This document shows positions 1 to 9,320 of a stretch of 64,000 bases of DNA, piece by piece. Location of the stretch: assembly GCA_037444575.1 (NCBI GenBank), contig JBBIME010000004.1:1-64000 (forward strand), read 5' to 3'. A model generated the notes under the pieces. The model made no database searches and was not told the DNA's origin. It saw only the letters and a list, made by a program, of their open reading frames with translations. How positions within the stretch are numbered: the stretch's first letter is position 1; every line of letters begins with the position of its first letter. Both the position numbers and the translations under genes were made by a program. Origin of the DNA: Bacteriovorax sp037444575 (GTDB lineage: Bacteria; Bdellovibrionota; Bacteriovoracia; Bacteriovoracales; Bacteriovoracaceae).

Positions 1-967
1 AAATTATTCCACAACCACCAGCTCCGATACCGATCCCACCTGGGTAATTAACCCCTGGGCCACCAATACCGATTGATCCACCAATTCCAATTCCTGGGCC
101 GTAAACTCCACCTATACCACCGCCTGGATACATTCCACCCATGCCGCCGCCTGGATACATTCCACCGCCGATTCCTGGGTAGCCCATGCCACCGCCAATT
201 CCAATATTAACTCCAGCACCGTATCCGGCACCTGGCATTCCTAATCCATAACCAAGCATTCCAGCTAGACCGTTACCTAAACCGTAACCAAGTCCTGCTC
301 CAAATCCCATTCCAGCACCTGGGCCCCCCATGCCGATACCAATGCCTGCACCATATCCACCACCGTAGTATGGCCCCATCATTCCACCAAGGAATCCTGG
401 AGAATATCCACCAGCGATCATTGGGTTACCAAAACCGCCATAGCCGTTGCCCATCATCCCACCAAAGCCCGCGTATCCACCCATTCCCATGTTGTTACAT
501 GAAGCTGCAAAACCTTGCGCTTCAGCTGGAAGAATTGGGTTAGCTCCTCTTTGAGTGTTGTAATCTAAGTATGAGTTAAATCTGTTTGTACATTGTTGAT
601 AACCTTGAGCATATGAATTCGCCCAAGCTTCTTGAGATTGAGAAGCGAATTTTGCTCCAAAGTATGTAGCTCCAAGAAACGCTAATGGTTGAGCGACAAT
701 TCCCAGTGCTTCTACCCATGGATTTGGTTGTGGTTGTTGTTTCGCAAAACAGTCCACACAATCCACACCTGCTTCACCTGCGGCACCTGCGATTTGAACT
801 CTTAAACACGCCCTATATTCATCTTGATAGGCCGGGTGATTCATCCCCGCGCAATCAACACTGCTTGCTGCATTCGCCAGAGGTTCCATCAACATCGTAA
901 GCGACATCGCTGAGATGAGGATTTTCCCTTTGGTACTTAGGGGTTTTGTGCTGTAAAATCGTTTCAT
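1..967 (-). CDS. Glycine-rich secreted protein (3' end beyond window)
   Basis: An open frame runs from an ATG at 967 to the left edge (322 codons, no stop). The first ~33 residues look like a signal peptide (basic start, hydrophobic stretch, ANA-type cleavage region). Residues ~35-170 form a Cys-containing domain with an FAKQQPQPNPW segment, and from ~170 on the protein is almost entirely Gly/Met/Tyr/Pro/Ile repeats such as GGGMGGMYPGG. Such sequences are typical of surface or extracellular structural proteins, but no family is recognised. Codon use remains normal through the repeat, so it is a real coding frame. Function is unknown; the real length cannot be seen here. Confidence 0.8.
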   Translation of the reverse strand, partial: MKRFYSTKPLSTKGKILISAMSLTMLMEPLANAASSVDCAGMNHPAYQDEYRACLRVQIAGAAGEAGVDCVDCFAKQQPQPNPWVEALGIVAQPLAFLGATYFGAKFASQSQEAWANSYAQGYQQCTNRFNSYLDYNTQRGANPILPAEAQGFAASCNNMGMGGYAGFGGMMGNGYGGFGNPMIAGGYSPGFLGGMMGPYYGGGYGAGIGIGMGGPGAGMGFGAGLGYGLGNGLAGMLGYGLGMPGAGYGAGVNIGIGGGMGYPGIGGGMYPGGGMGGMYPGGGIGGVYGPGIGIGGSIGIGGPGVNYPGGIGIGAGGCGII

Positions 968-1137
968 AAACGCTACTCCAAATTGGATTGCCGATGCTGA
1001 GAGTTCGACTCAAATATAATTTTCGGTAATTATTGACCAAAAGTTTAGAGGAACTTTTATGCCTAGCTTACTTTTGGGGTAAAAGCTTAGAATTACGACA
1101 TACTAAATTATTTTACTCAACAAATAAGGATAATTGA

Positions 1138-1710
1138 ATGGCCTTGCGACTGTCCCTCGAGTGGCTCTCTCTTCTTCTGCTATTGGGCTTTGGTGTGTAC
1201 ACCATGCGAATCATAAAGAATGAAAAGAAAATCTACATAAAAAATGCGCGCGAAATTCACTTCAAACTTTTCAAACTTTTTGTTCCTAGTTGGTGGGGAG
1301 AAGTTTCTACAAATTCTGAGAATGAAATTTGCTTTAAAAGACTTGATACTCGCTACGATTGGGAAGCGCGATTTATTTGGAATCCGGCCGGGGAAAAAAT
1401 TGATTTGATCGAACTCTTTAAAAATCGCATTCACGATCGAAAAATTCTCTTCGATGAAGAAACGAGCATCATCTATAACCCAAGCGATTTTAAAGAAGGA
1501 CCTCTGATCACGAGTGGTCACTTTGAAATGGTAAGACTCGAAGGAACAGCAACAGAAGATCGCCAAGAAAGACTCTATTATGATGCTTTTCTCATTCGAG
1601 AAAAAGAAACTGGTGCCTATCTCTATGCTGAAAGCAGAAGCTCAGTTTTAAACGGACTTGTTGAAGGCCCCTACTTCGAAGAAGTCATGATCCGCATGGA
1701 ATTAGTCTAA
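1138..1710 (+). CDS. Membrane-anchored protein of unknown function
   Basis: 190 aa. Residues ~7-24 form one hydrophobic segment (WLSLLLLLGFGVY) followed by basic residues, so the rest is probably periplasmic or the N-terminus an uncleaved anchor. The body is mixed alpha/beta with no motif I recognise. ATG start after AAGGA about 8 bases upstream. It stands 62 bases before a small membrane protein gene on the same strand, so the two may share a transcript that ends at the terminator at 2038. Confidence 0.65.
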   Translation: MALRLSLEWLSLLLLLGFGVYTMRIIKNEKKIYIKNAREIHFKLFKLFVPSWWGEVSTNSENEICFKRLDTRYDWEARFIWNPAGEKIDLIELFKNRIHDRKILFDEETSIIYNPSDFKEGPLITSGHFEMVRLEGTATEDRQERLYYDAFLIREKETGAYLYAESRSSVLNGLVEGPYFEEVMIRMELV

Positions 1711-1772
1711 AGGTAAAAGGTGCCACTACACTTTTGGTTTCGCATATGCAAAAAATATTAATTTGAGGTTTT

Positions 1773-2030
1773 ATGAAAGAACTATTGGAAAAATCTACGC
1801 TAAAGCACATTAAAAAATTAGAAATCCTCGGCGTGTGCATGAGAATTGTTAGTTTTACTCTCGTCAGCTGGCTTGGCCCCAAAAGTCCATTTATGTTTGT
1901 TTGGATCTTCAACACAATAGATGCCACATTACTTTCGTGGTGCTCATTCGTAAAAAGAGATCCTGCCTATATTCTCTTAAATGTCTTTTGGATATTTGTA
2001 GGAATCATTGGAATTATTCGAGCGAGCTAA
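1773..2030 (+). CDS. Small multi-pass membrane protein
   Basis: 85 aa. Hydrophobic stretches at ~20-36, ~38-55 and ~64-82 suggest two or three membrane helices. A GAGG ribosome site lies about 7 bases before the ATG. The sequence has a WIFNTIDATLLSW stretch and ends in an IFVGIIGII helix; this resembles the many small uncharacterised bacterial membrane proteins and no function can be assigned. The gene ends just before a strong bidirectional terminator. Confidence 0.6.
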   Translation: MKELLEKSTLKHIKKLEILGVCMRIVSFTLVSWLGPKSPFMFVWIFNTIDATLLSWCSFVKRDPAYILLNVFWIFVGIIGIIRAS

Positions 2031-2037
2031 AATAAAA

Positions 2038-2064
2038 AAGGCCCCTTTCGGGGCCTTCGTTTTT
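2038..2064. terminator. Bidirectional intrinsic terminator
   Basis: An 8-bp perfect stem (AAGGCCCC / GGGGCCTT) closes a TTTC loop. A T-run follows on the + strand, and on the - strand there is a T-rich tract too, so it can serve both the small membrane protein gene and the convergent DUF507 gene. Confidence 0.85.
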
Positions 2065-2074
2065 AATTCATCTT

Positions 2075-2521
2075 CTAATTTTTTTTGGGAGAGAAAAGTC
2101 TGATTTTAGCAACCAGGAAAGCGATGATGTCTTCATCTGTTCCGTAAACATCGTCGATTAAATCGCAGTCTAAAATAAAGTCTTTAATCCTTACTGCAAT
2201 TTGGTGAAGAGATTCAACCAAGTAAAGTCCTCCAATATTCTCGCCATTAAATGACTTGATTATTTCTTTTCTTGCGTGGTTGAACATTTCTGATTCAGTA
2301 ACGTCTTCTGGAAGATTATCTACCCCCATCTTTTCTTCAACTTCTTCAATAGCTTGTTCGCGAACATTTTCGTCTGTCGCAAAACTTACACCGTATTCAG
2401 TTGCCATCGCTTCAATTAGCGCCTCTCTATTAGTCGCATGAAACTCGATCAACTTTTTTTCTTTAAGATTATTGATCGTATAACTGGCGAGGGCACGCAA
2501 TGTATCAAAATCTGTTTTCAT
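2075..2521 (-). CDS. DUF507-like protein
   Basis: 148 aa, soluble, acidic and helical, no signal peptide. The layout, an N-terminal helix then charged helices ending in a VYGTDEDIIAFLVAKIR segment, resembles the DUF507 family found in Bdellovibrio, Aquifex and deltaproteobacterial relatives, whose role is unknown. The family call rests on overall resemblance rather than a catalytic motif. GAGG precedes the ATG by about 6 bases. It converges on the small membrane gene upstream and shares its terminator. Confidence 0.55.
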   Translation of the reverse strand: MKTDFDTLRALASYTINNLKEKKLIEFHATNREALIEAMATEYGVSFATDENVREQAIEEVEEKMGVDNLPEDVTESEMFNHARKEIIKSFNGENIGGLYLVESLHQIAVRIKDFILDCDLIDDVYGTDEDIIAFLVAKIRLFSPKKN

Positions 2522-2636
2522 TGAAACCTCAATTAATAAATATTCTATTTAAGTGTAACGAGTTAAACTCCATCGCACAAGAAAACTTTTTAATTTTCTT
2601 GACTTTTCTGCCCCTACAATCAATTTTTAATCAACC

Positions 2637-3191
2637 ATGAAAAATGAAAACAGCTCTCCAGATACGACAATCAATTTCGTCGAGGCGAAATCGGCGCTCA
2701 CTTGGGATGAGTATTTCATGCTGCAGGCTATGATTGCCGCCTTTAAGTCAAAAGACCCGGCCACCAAAGTTGGTTCTGTCTTTGTGGATAAACACAATCA
2801 TCAAATTACTATGGGCTACAATGGATTTGTGGCAGGAATCGACGAATCAAAGCTTCCATGGGGCAAAGACAAGAGTGCTCCCCTTGAATTCCAAAAATAT
2901 GGATACGTGGTCCACAGCGAGGCCAATGCCATTTTGCACGCCAGCCGATCTTTGGAGGGTTCTCGAGCTTATGTCACCCTATTTCCTTGTAATGAGTGCG
3001 CCAAACTCATCTCCTCTTCAAAAGTAAAAGAAGTTATTTTTCTTTCTGATAAGCATCAAGAGACTGAAAGCAATCGAATTGCAAAAAAGATTTTTGATCT
3101 ATCGGGAATCACGTATCGATCGATCGAATTTCGCCCCGAAATACTTGGAAGCCTTACAGAGCACCTGCAAAACCTTTTGGCCGATATTTAG
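2637..3191 (+). CDS. dCMP deaminase
   Basis: 184 aa. A zinc-dependent cytidine/deoxycytidylate deaminase that converts dCMP to dUMP to feed thymidylate synthesis. The zinc and catalytic motif HSEANAI is at 93-99 (His93, Glu95) and the second zinc motif PCNEC is at 117-121. The segment after it (VKEVIFLSDKH) closely matches eukaryotic-type dCMP deaminases. Length is normal for the family. There is no clear Shine-Dalgarno before the ATG at 2637. It is a stand-alone gene upstream of serA. Confidence 0.88.
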   Translation: MKNENSSPDTTINFVEAKSALTWDEYFMLQAMIAAFKSKDPATKVGSVFVDKHNHQITMGYNGFVAGIDESKLPWGKDKSAPLEFQKYGYVVHSEANAILHASRSLEGSRAYVTLFPCNECAKLISSSKVKEVIFLSDKHQETESNRIAKKIFDLSGITYRSIEFRPEILGSLTEHLQNLLADI

Positions 3192-3274
3192 CTCAATTTT
3201 TTCTTTTCTAATAAAGAACTCTCCTCCTATAATGAAGCGACTCCCAACATTCATATCCTCCTAGGAGATTCAAA

Positions 3275-4225
3275 ATGAAACCATTTATCATTGTGCCAGA
3301 TGGATTTGATAAATCCTTGTTCGAAGAATTAAAAAAATCAACAGCTCTAGAAGTTCATCCGACTTCAAAAGTTTCGCAAGAAGAATTGAAAACTCTTCTG
3401 CCAAAAGCAAACGGACTCATCATTAGATCAGCAACAACAGTAAATGCTGAACTTCTTGCCCTTGCTCCAAATTTAAAAATTGTTATTCGCGCAGGTGAAG
3501 GAACAGACAATATCGACAAAGCTCTTTGCGCCGAAAAAGGCGTAAAAGTGGCCAACACTCCAGGGGCCAACAATAACTCTGCAGCTGAACAGGCCATTGC
3601 CTTAATGATGTCTTGTCTTCGCAACACTCCTTTTGCTGATAAAACTATGCACGAAGGAAAATGGGAGAAAAATGCTCTTACTGGATTAGAACTTTGGAAA
3701 AAGAAAGTTGGTGTTGTTGGATTTGGACGTATCGGCCAAATCGTCACAAAAAGAATTTCTGGATTTGAACCAGAAGTTCTCTTCTTTGATCCAATGATTG
3801 AAAAATCAGAATTTTCTTTTGCAAAAAAAGCAAAAGACTTAGCAGAAATTTTTTCTACTTGTGACATTATCACTATTCACACTCCGCTTATGCCAGCGAC
3901 AAAAGGGCTGATCACTCGTGAACTTATGTCGATGATGAAAAAAGACGCTATCTTAATCAACTGTGCTCGCGGTGGAATCGTTGATGAAGACGCTCTTTAT
4001 GATCTTCTCAAAGAGAAAAAAATTCGTTGTGCTGGTTTCGACGTTTTTGCAGCTGAGCCACTTCCAGCTGATTCTAAACTTCTAACGCTTTCTAATCTAA
4101 TTATGTCTCCACACGTTGGTGCTTCTACAGAAGAAGCTCAATTCAGAGTTGGAGAAATGGCCGTTCATCAAATTATAGAATTTTTTGTAAATAACAATCT
4201 TCTTAATGAAGTAAAGGCAAAATAA
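3275..4225 (+). CDS. serA: D-3-phosphoglycerate dehydrogenase-like
   Basis: 316 aa. A D-isomer 2-hydroxyacid dehydrogenase: substrate-domain halves at both ends, an NAD-binding Rossmann motif GFGRIGQ at ~150-156, the active-site region NCARGGIVDE at ~235 and a C-terminal SPHVGAST with the catalytic His. The likely reaction is oxidation of 3-phosphoglycerate, the first step of serine synthesis. It is the short form without the C-terminal ACT domain, so serine feedback through ACT is not expected. A strong AGGAG site lies 8 bases upstream. Its TAA overlaps the purA ATG, so the two are translationally coupled. Other 2-hydroxyacid specificities cannot be excluded. Confidence 0.82.
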   Translation: MKPFIIVPDGFDKSLFEELKKSTALEVHPTSKVSQEELKTLLPKANGLIIRSATTVNAELLALAPNLKIVIRAGEGTDNIDKALCAEKGVKVANTPGANNNSAAEQAIALMMSCLRNTPFADKTMHEGKWEKNALTGLELWKKKVGVVGFGRIGQIVTKRISGFEPEVLFFDPMIEKSEFSFAKKAKDLAEIFSTCDIITIHTPLMPATKGLITRELMSMMKKDAILINCARGGIVDEDALYDLLKEKKIRCAGFDVFAAEPLPADSKLLTLSNLIMSPHVGASTEEAQFRVGEMAVHQIIEFFVNNNLLNEVKAK

Positions 4226-5493
4226 TGAAGACTCTTGCAATTATTGGTTCTCAATGGGGCGATGAAGGAAAAGGAAAAATCACCGATCTTCTAAGTGAAA
4301 AGTGCGATGTCGTTGTTCGCTACCAAGGTGGAAACAATGCTGGTCACACAATCATCGTCGATGGAAAAAAAATTGTTCTGCATTTAATACCTTCTGGAAT
4401 TCTTCACCCACATTCAGTATCAGTTATTGGTCATGGAGTGGTGTTTGAGCCTGAGGCTTTTGTAAACGAACTAAGAAGAGTTGAAGAAGCTGGGATCAAA
4501 GTAACAGGTGCCAACCTTAAAATTTCAGAAAACGTTACCGTTATCACTAGCTATAACAAAATTTTAGATGCCGCTCGCGAATCACAAGGTTCTGTCAAAA
4601 TTGGAACAACTGGAAAAGGAATCGGGCCAGCTTATGAAGATAAAGTTGGAAGACGAGCTGTTAAATTAAAAGACCTCTTTGATATGGAACTTTTAAAGAA
4701 AAAGCTTGCTCGCAATCTTGGCGAAAAAGAAGTTCTTTTCAAACACAGATACAATGTCGATTTCCCAACGATTGAGCAAGAAGCTGACAGACTTTATACA
4801 ATTGGAAAAACGATCCAACCTTTTGTATGCGATACTTTCTCCGTTTTAGATCATGCAGTAATGAATGGTAAAAAAATTCTTTATGAAGGCGCTCAAGGAA
4901 TTCTTCTTGATGTCGACTACGGAACTTATCCTTATGTAACGTCATCATCAACTGCTCTTGGCGGCGTCTACACAGGTGCCGGAATTCCAGAATCACACAT
5001 TGAAGAAGTTTTAGGAATCACTAAGGCTTACACAACAAGAGTTGGTGAAGGACCATTCCCTACTGAATTATTCGATGCTTTAGGAGAAGAAATACAAACT
5101 AAAGGTCACGAGTTTGGAGCTACAACAGGTAGAAAACGTCGTTGTGGATGGCTTGATCTTCCTCTTTTAAAATATTCTGTAAAAGCATCGAACCTAACTT
5201 CAATTGCTCTTACTAAGCTTGATATTTTATCAGACATTCGCGAATTAAAGGTTTGTATAGCCTATGAGTATGAAGGAAAACGTATTGAATGCGCTTATCC
5301 GGGAATTGATCTATCACTTGCTAAACCAATCTATAAAGATATGAAGCCTTTTACTGATAATTTTTCTGGCGCGCTTTCCAATGAACTTGAAACTTATATT
5401 AGAGAGATTGAAACCTTCTTAGGAATCCCTGTTGGAATCATCGCCTTTGGTCCAGAAAGAAAAGAAATCATTTTTAGAAAAAATTATTTTTAG
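4225..5493 (+). CDS. purA: Adenylosuccinate synthetase
   Basis: 422 aa, full length. It catalyses GTP-dependent joining of IMP and aspartate, the first committed step to AMP. The N-terminal GDEGKGK P-loop (12-18), the NAGHTI segment with the catalytic His (~39-43), TTGKGIGPAYEDK (~132) and the RKRRCGWLDL region (~305) are all present. It starts by one-base overlap with serA and is followed 2 bases later by a TPR-like gene, which indicates an operon. Confidence 0.97.
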   Translation: MKTLAIIGSQWGDEGKGKITDLLSEKCDVVVRYQGGNNAGHTIIVDGKKIVLHLIPSGILHPHSVSVIGHGVVFEPEAFVNELRRVEEAGIKVTGANLKISENVTVITSYNKILDAARESQGSVKIGTTGKGIGPAYEDKVGRRAVKLKDLFDMELLKKKLARNLGEKEVLFKHRYNVDFPTIEQEADRLYTIGKTIQPFVCDTFSVLDHAVMNGKKILYEGAQGILLDVDYGTYPYVTSSSTALGGVYTGAGIPESHIEEVLGITKAYTTRVGEGPFPTELFDALGEEIQTKGHEFGATTGRKRRCGWLDLPLLKYSVKASNLTSIALTKLDILSDIRELKVCIAYEYEGKRIECAYPGIDLSLAKPIYKDMKPFTDNFSGALSNELETYIREIETFLGIPVGIIAFGPERKEIIFRKNYF

Positions 5494-5495
5494 AT

Positions 5496-6542
5496 ATGAA
5501 GACAAGAAGGCTAATTGATGTCGTTATTGCAACCATCACATTGGCCTTCATCTCTATATATTTGTACAAACACTACATCTCTCCTCCTAAAAAAAGAAAA
5601 AATATCGCAAAAATCACAAAAGCCAATGATATTTTAAAATACAAAACAGTTATCTCTCCAAATATTTTAAATACGACAGTGACATCAAGTGCATGCACCC
5701 TCTTTTTAAAAAATTCAGCTGAAAGCTCAATGAATGATTACGCCAATGAATTTATTGATCACCATGTAGATGAGATTTTAAAAACATGTGCTGGAGCAAT
5801 CCCTTCCAATCTTCAAAGCAAGATTGATGAGGCCCTAAGACAATGCAAGACATCTACTCGCGAGAAAATTACCAATGAGTGTTATGCCGCTTTAATAATG
5901 GCAAAAACGGCCAGTGTGGCCGCGATCATTCGTCCCGACGTTGATCCAAAAGATCTTGATGCAACAGTTCTTCTGCATTTAATTGCTGATAAATTTTCTA
6001 CTGGTGAATTTCTAGAGCATCCTGAACGAAGCCTTGAAATTGTAGATGCTCTTCTTGATAAAGAGCCCAGCTATTTAGGTGGATATAAAGCGAAGCTTCT
6101 TCTTTTATCCATGAGCTCACTCAACAAAAAAGAACATTCTAAAGATATGTTTTATGACACTATTGATGAAGCTAAAAGATTAAATCCCAATGATCCAGAG
6201 GTCACAGAACTTCTCTTGGCTGAAAAAGGTGAAATTTTTAAACATCAAAATGATGAGAATAATACTTCAAAAAAAGACAACAAAGAGTTTATTGAGTACT
6301 TAAATCAAGAATCAGCAAAACACCCCAAAGAGTGGATCTACGATTATTACAAGGCCAATGCCTTGTATGATGGCGGAAATGGCAACTATGAGCAGACCTT
6401 AGCATTAATAGAGAATGCGCTAAAAAAAGCGCCTAATGACTATCGCTTAAAACAAACTCTAGAAAATTTAAAAAGCGACGATGAGGAGAAGCGAAAGCAT
6501 CCTTTCATCATCTCAACAGGTTTTAGTTTAAACGATTTATGA
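5496..6542 (+). CDS. Membrane-anchored TPR-like protein
   Basis: 348 aa. One N-terminal membrane segment (~9-25), then a soluble, probably periplasmic, domain. The second half has helical repeats with TPR features (AKRLNPNDPEVTELLLAEKG, ALIENALKKAPNDYRL). Four cysteines between ~65 and ~130 may form disulfides. The gene follows purA by 2 bases and its TGA overlaps the ATG of the acetyltransferase gene, so it belongs to the serA-purA operon. No specific function can be read. Confidence 0.7.
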   Translation: MKTRRLIDVVIATITLAFISIYLYKHYISPPKKRKNIAKITKANDILKYKTVISPNILNTTVTSSACTLFLKNSAESSMNDYANEFIDHHVDEILKTCAGAIPSNLQSKIDEALRQCKTSTREKITNECYAALIMAKTASVAAIIRPDVDPKDLDATVLLHLIADKFSTGEFLEHPERSLEIVDALLDKEPSYLGGYKAKLLLLSMSSLNKKEHSKDMFYDTIDEAKRLNPNDPEVTELLLAEKGEIFKHQNDENNTSKKDNKEFIEYLNQESAKHPKEWIYDYYKANALYDGGNGNYEQTLALIENALKKAPNDYRLKQTLENLKSDDEEKRKHPFIISTGFSLNDL

Positions 6543-7066
6543 TAATAGCAATTGCCACACTCGAAGATTTAGAAAACTTAGTTGATCATGACATTCGTCA
6601 TCTCGGAGAATACGGCCACAACAACCTCCCTTCTCATCCTTTTCCCAAGGGACATTCTTTTGATCGAGATCGAATGATCGATCGTAATAAAAGTTGCTTC
6701 TCCACAGAGATAGGTCAGATAGGATGGGGGCGCTCTTTTCTTTTAATCGAGCATAATAAAATTTTAGGTCACTTAAGTTTAAAAAATGAATTTTCAGGAA
6801 CTCTTCATCGCGCCAAGCTTGGAATGGGAATTGAAATGTCTATGCGTGGAAAAGGTGGAGGAAAACTTTTAATGAAAACGGCCTTAAATTGGGCTCGCGA
6901 ACAGGATTTTATCGAGTGGATTGATCTCTCTGTTTTTGATCATAATCTTCCTGCTAAAAAACTCTATTCTTCTTTTGGATTTCAAGAATTGTACACCATC
7001 AAAGATCTCTTTCGCGTCGAGGGAATATCTATTGATGATGTACAGATGGTTCTAAAATTAAAGTAA
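6539..7066 (+). CDS. GNAT-family N-acetyltransferase
   Basis: 175 aa. The acetyl-CoA fold is visible: a beta strand ILGHLSLKNE, then IEMSMRGKGGGKLLMKTALNWA with the R/Q-x-x-G-x-G/A pyrophosphate loop (RGKGGG), then VFDHNLPAKKLYSSFGF, the typical end of GNAT domains. The substrate is unknown. The start overlaps the stop of the TPR gene; the 3' end overlaps the convergent PLA2-like gene by 9 bases. Confidence 0.82.
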   Translation: MIIAIATLEDLENLVDHDIRHLGEYGHNNLPSHPFPKGHSFDRDRMIDRNKSCFSTEIGQIGWGRSFLLIEHNKILGHLSLKNEFSGTLHRAKLGMGIEMSMRGKGGGKLLMKTALNWAREQDFIEWIDLSVFDHNLPAKKLYSSFGFQELYTIKDLFRVEGISIDDVQMVLKLK

Positions 7067-7819
7067 ACTCTCTTCACATTCTCCAATAGCTTCGATCTTT
7101 TCGATTTGATCTTTCATCTGATAGTAGTTATTTAACAAACAACGATCAGGGGCCATACTTGGAAGGAATTCAACATAAAAGTATCCCCCTTTACATTGAG
7201 TAGAGAAAACTTGGTATCCTTCTCTTCCTTTAGGCGCATCGGTTCGAATAATTCTAAAACTCTTATTATCTTTTATTCCTGTCAGTTTTTTTATTCTATT
7301 GATTATGTCTTCTTTGCAGAAATTTTTAGTCGTTAAACTTCCAAACAACTTTTCAAACCATAGAAGTGGAGAAGGTGTTGCAATTTTCATAGGTAGTTTT
7401 AAAAGATCTAAATAAGGTTTTGCCTGTTCAAGATCTTCTTTTGAAAGAGGCTCATATCCTCTGGAATTTTTCCAGCCATATCCCCATTTCCACGTTGTAG
7501 GAAGAAAGGCACTTCCTCCATACACAACAGCTTCGTAATAAACTTCTACCTCTGCAGTATTCATTCCTTCATTTTTCAAGCATTGCTTAAATTCTTTATC
7601 AGCTTTTTCTTTTTGATCGCGTGTTCCGCCGAGCCAATATTTTGTATCGTGATCTTCACAACATTTTGTCCAATCGCCGTTTCCAAAAACTAGATCATTG
7701 TCAGGGGCCAACGAACATCCATCTGAAGTAAAAGGAAGTAGTTCATTTTCAAAGGCCATTGCTGGAACATTAAATGCTATCAATAGAATGAAAATGAATA
7801 GTCTGCTTTTCATAGACAT
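7058..7819 (-). CDS. Secreted phospholipase A2-like protein
   Basis: 253 aa with a clear signal peptide (residues 1-22, ending PAMA). The mature N-terminus has SDGCS followed by CCEDHD at 53-58. The CCxxHD motif is the active site of PLA2 enzymes, with His57/Asp58 as the catalytic pair and SDGCS placed like a calcium loop. After about residue 130 there is an additional C-terminal domain not typical of PLA2. The inferred activity is hydrolysis of phospholipid acyl chains outside the cell; for a predatory bacterium prey membranes are an obvious substrate, but that is inference. The gene is convergent with the acetyltransferase gene. Confidence 0.6.
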   Translation of the reverse strand: MSMKSRLFIFILLIAFNVPAMAFENELLPFTSDGCSLAPDNDLVFGNGDWTKCCEDHDTKYWLGGTRDQKEKADKEFKQCLKNEGMNTAEVEVYYEAVVYGGSAFLPTTWKWGYGWKNSRGYEPLSKEDLEQAKPYLDLLKLPMKIATPSPLLWFEKLFGSLTTKNFCKEDIINRIKKLTGIKDNKSFRIIRTDAPKGREGYQVFSTQCKGGYFYVEFLPSMAPDRCLLNNYYQMKDQIEKIEAIGECEESLL

Positions 7820-7926
7820 AACCTCGCTTTGAGATCAGATACAGCAAGCGATATGCCAGCTGGTAAATATATGAGATTTGAGGTAATCCGCCGGTCAGGT
7901 CCTGACAGTTGACTAAAAAATAGTCA

Positions 7927-9234
7927 CTATTGAACAATTTCTCCAAAGAGTTTTCCATTTTCCAGGCGAGATAGGTACACTTCGCAAATTTGATTAGAAA
8001 GATCGAGATCTGTCTGCACTTGAACGCGAAGATAGTTAGAAGAGTAGCCTTCAAACAGCCCTTGCTTGTTTCTTCTTTCAAAAAGAACTTTGGTTTTTTT
8101 GCCAATTTGATCTTCTGTAAAAAGATTAAGCTTTGCATCCCCAAACATAAGCAGAGTTTTCACGCGAGATTTCTTCTCGGTACTGTGAATATGGTTTTCC
8201 ATTTTTGCTGCAGTTGTATTTTTTCTTTTTGAATAAGGAAAAACATGGAAGTGAGTCAAAGGAAGTTCTTTAGCGAGATTGAAAGTATTTTCAAACTGCT
8301 CTTTAGTTTCACCAGGGAACCCAACGATCATATCAGCACCAATTCCCGCATTCGGAAAAGCGGCCATCAATTTATTGATGATTCGCTTGTAGTCGGCAAC
8401 TGTATATTTTCTTCTCATCGCACTTAAGATTTGGTCATCTCCACTTTGAAGTGGAATATGGAAGTGATCTTGAACTTTTGGAGATGATTTTAAAACTTCG
8501 ATTAATTCATCAGTCACAGTGTTGGGCTCAACACTAGATAAACGAAATCTCTCTAGTCCGTCGATTTCTAAAAGTCTTGCCACCAAATCGTGCAATTTTT
8601 CGCCTGAAGAATGCTCATACTCACCGATGTTCACACCAGTAAGGACAACTTCTTTAAAGCCCTGTGAGACGAGTTTTTTAGCTTCTGCAACAGCATCGGC
8701 TATAGAGATAGCGCGCGAGCGTCCGCGAGCAAATGGAATAATACAAAACGAGCAAACGTAATTGCATCCGTCCTGAATTTTCAAGAAAGCTCTAGTATGA
8801 GAATCGGCCGTCGTTGTGGCCGCACCAAAAAACTCCCATGATTTATCAACGTTAATTTGATTAACATTTTCCTCATCGAGATATTCAAAAACTTTATATT
8901 TTTCCGAGTTACCAAGGACCAGATCCACTCCTTGCATTCCTGCAATTTTCTCTGGCTCCATCTGAGCGTAGCATCCAGCAACGACAATTCTTCCTTCAGG
9001 AGAAGATGTGTGGGCCTTTCTAATAAGGTTTCTGCAAGTAGAGTCAGCTGCATCTGTAACAGTACATGTATTGATAAAAACAACATCTGCACTCTCACCA
9101 AATTCCACAATGTCGTAACCGCGGTCTTTAAATCCTTGAGCAATAGAGCCCGTTTCTGAAGAATTCAGACGGCATCCCAAAGTATGTAAGGCAACACGCT
9201 TATTGTTTAGGCTTTTTGACTCATTATTTTCCAT
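7927..9234 (-). CDS. mtaB: tRNA t6A37 methylthiotransferase
   Basis: About 435 aa. A radical-SAM methylthiotransferase that adds 2-methylthio to t6A37 of tRNA. Order: N-terminal UPF0004 domain with TLGCRLN and cysteines in FINTCTVT and AGCYAQ, the radical-SAM cluster motif CNYVCSFC, and a C-terminal TRAM domain. TLGCRLN (rather than TLGCQMN) points to MtaB rather than MiaB. The ATG at 9234 is preferred; the same frame opens at a TTG at 9270 and an ATG at 9246. It is transcribed away from the tRNA pair that follows, whose members are among its possible substrates (tRNA-Lys carries t6A). Confidence 0.93.
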   Translation of the reverse strand: MENNESKSLNNKRVALHTLGCRLNSSETGSIAQGFKDRGYDIVEFGESADVVFINTCTVTDAADSTCRNLIRKAHTSSPEGRIVVAGCYAQMEPEKIAGMQGVDLVLGNSEKYKVFEYLDEENVNQINVDKSWEFFGAATTTADSHTRAFLKIQDGCNYVCSFCIIPFARGRSRAISIADAVAEAKKLVSQGFKEVVLTGVNIGEYEHSSGEKLHDLVARLLEIDGLERFRLSSVEPNTVTDELIEVLKSSPKVQDHFHIPLQSGDDQILSAMRRKYTVADYKRIINKLMAAFPNAGIGADMIVGFPGETKEQFENTFNLAKELPLTHFHVFPYSKRKNTTAAKMENHIHSTEKKSRVKTLLMFGDAKLNLFTEDQIGKKTKVLFERRNKQGLFEGYSSNYLRVQVQTDLDLSNQICEVYLSRLENGKLFGEIVQ

Positions 9235-9320
9235 GAAGGGGAACATAGGACAGCGCCCATAGCTTTTCAAGCCATTAAGATGGGTCGAGAAAAGATTTCA
9301 CATTTTTTTTATCTTTTCGT

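Noticed and set aside
100..500. Repeated CCACCGCC/GGATACATTCCACC motifs as a DNA repeat array
   Set aside because: They encode Gly-Gly and Met-Tyr-Pro-Gly units of a coding repeat; spacing is irregular and no spacer structure exists.
576..1040. Three short open frames on both strands over the N-terminal part of the glycine-rich gene
   Set aside because: They are shadows of the minus-strand frame that starts at 967 and runs to the edge; none has a ribosome site or sensible composition.
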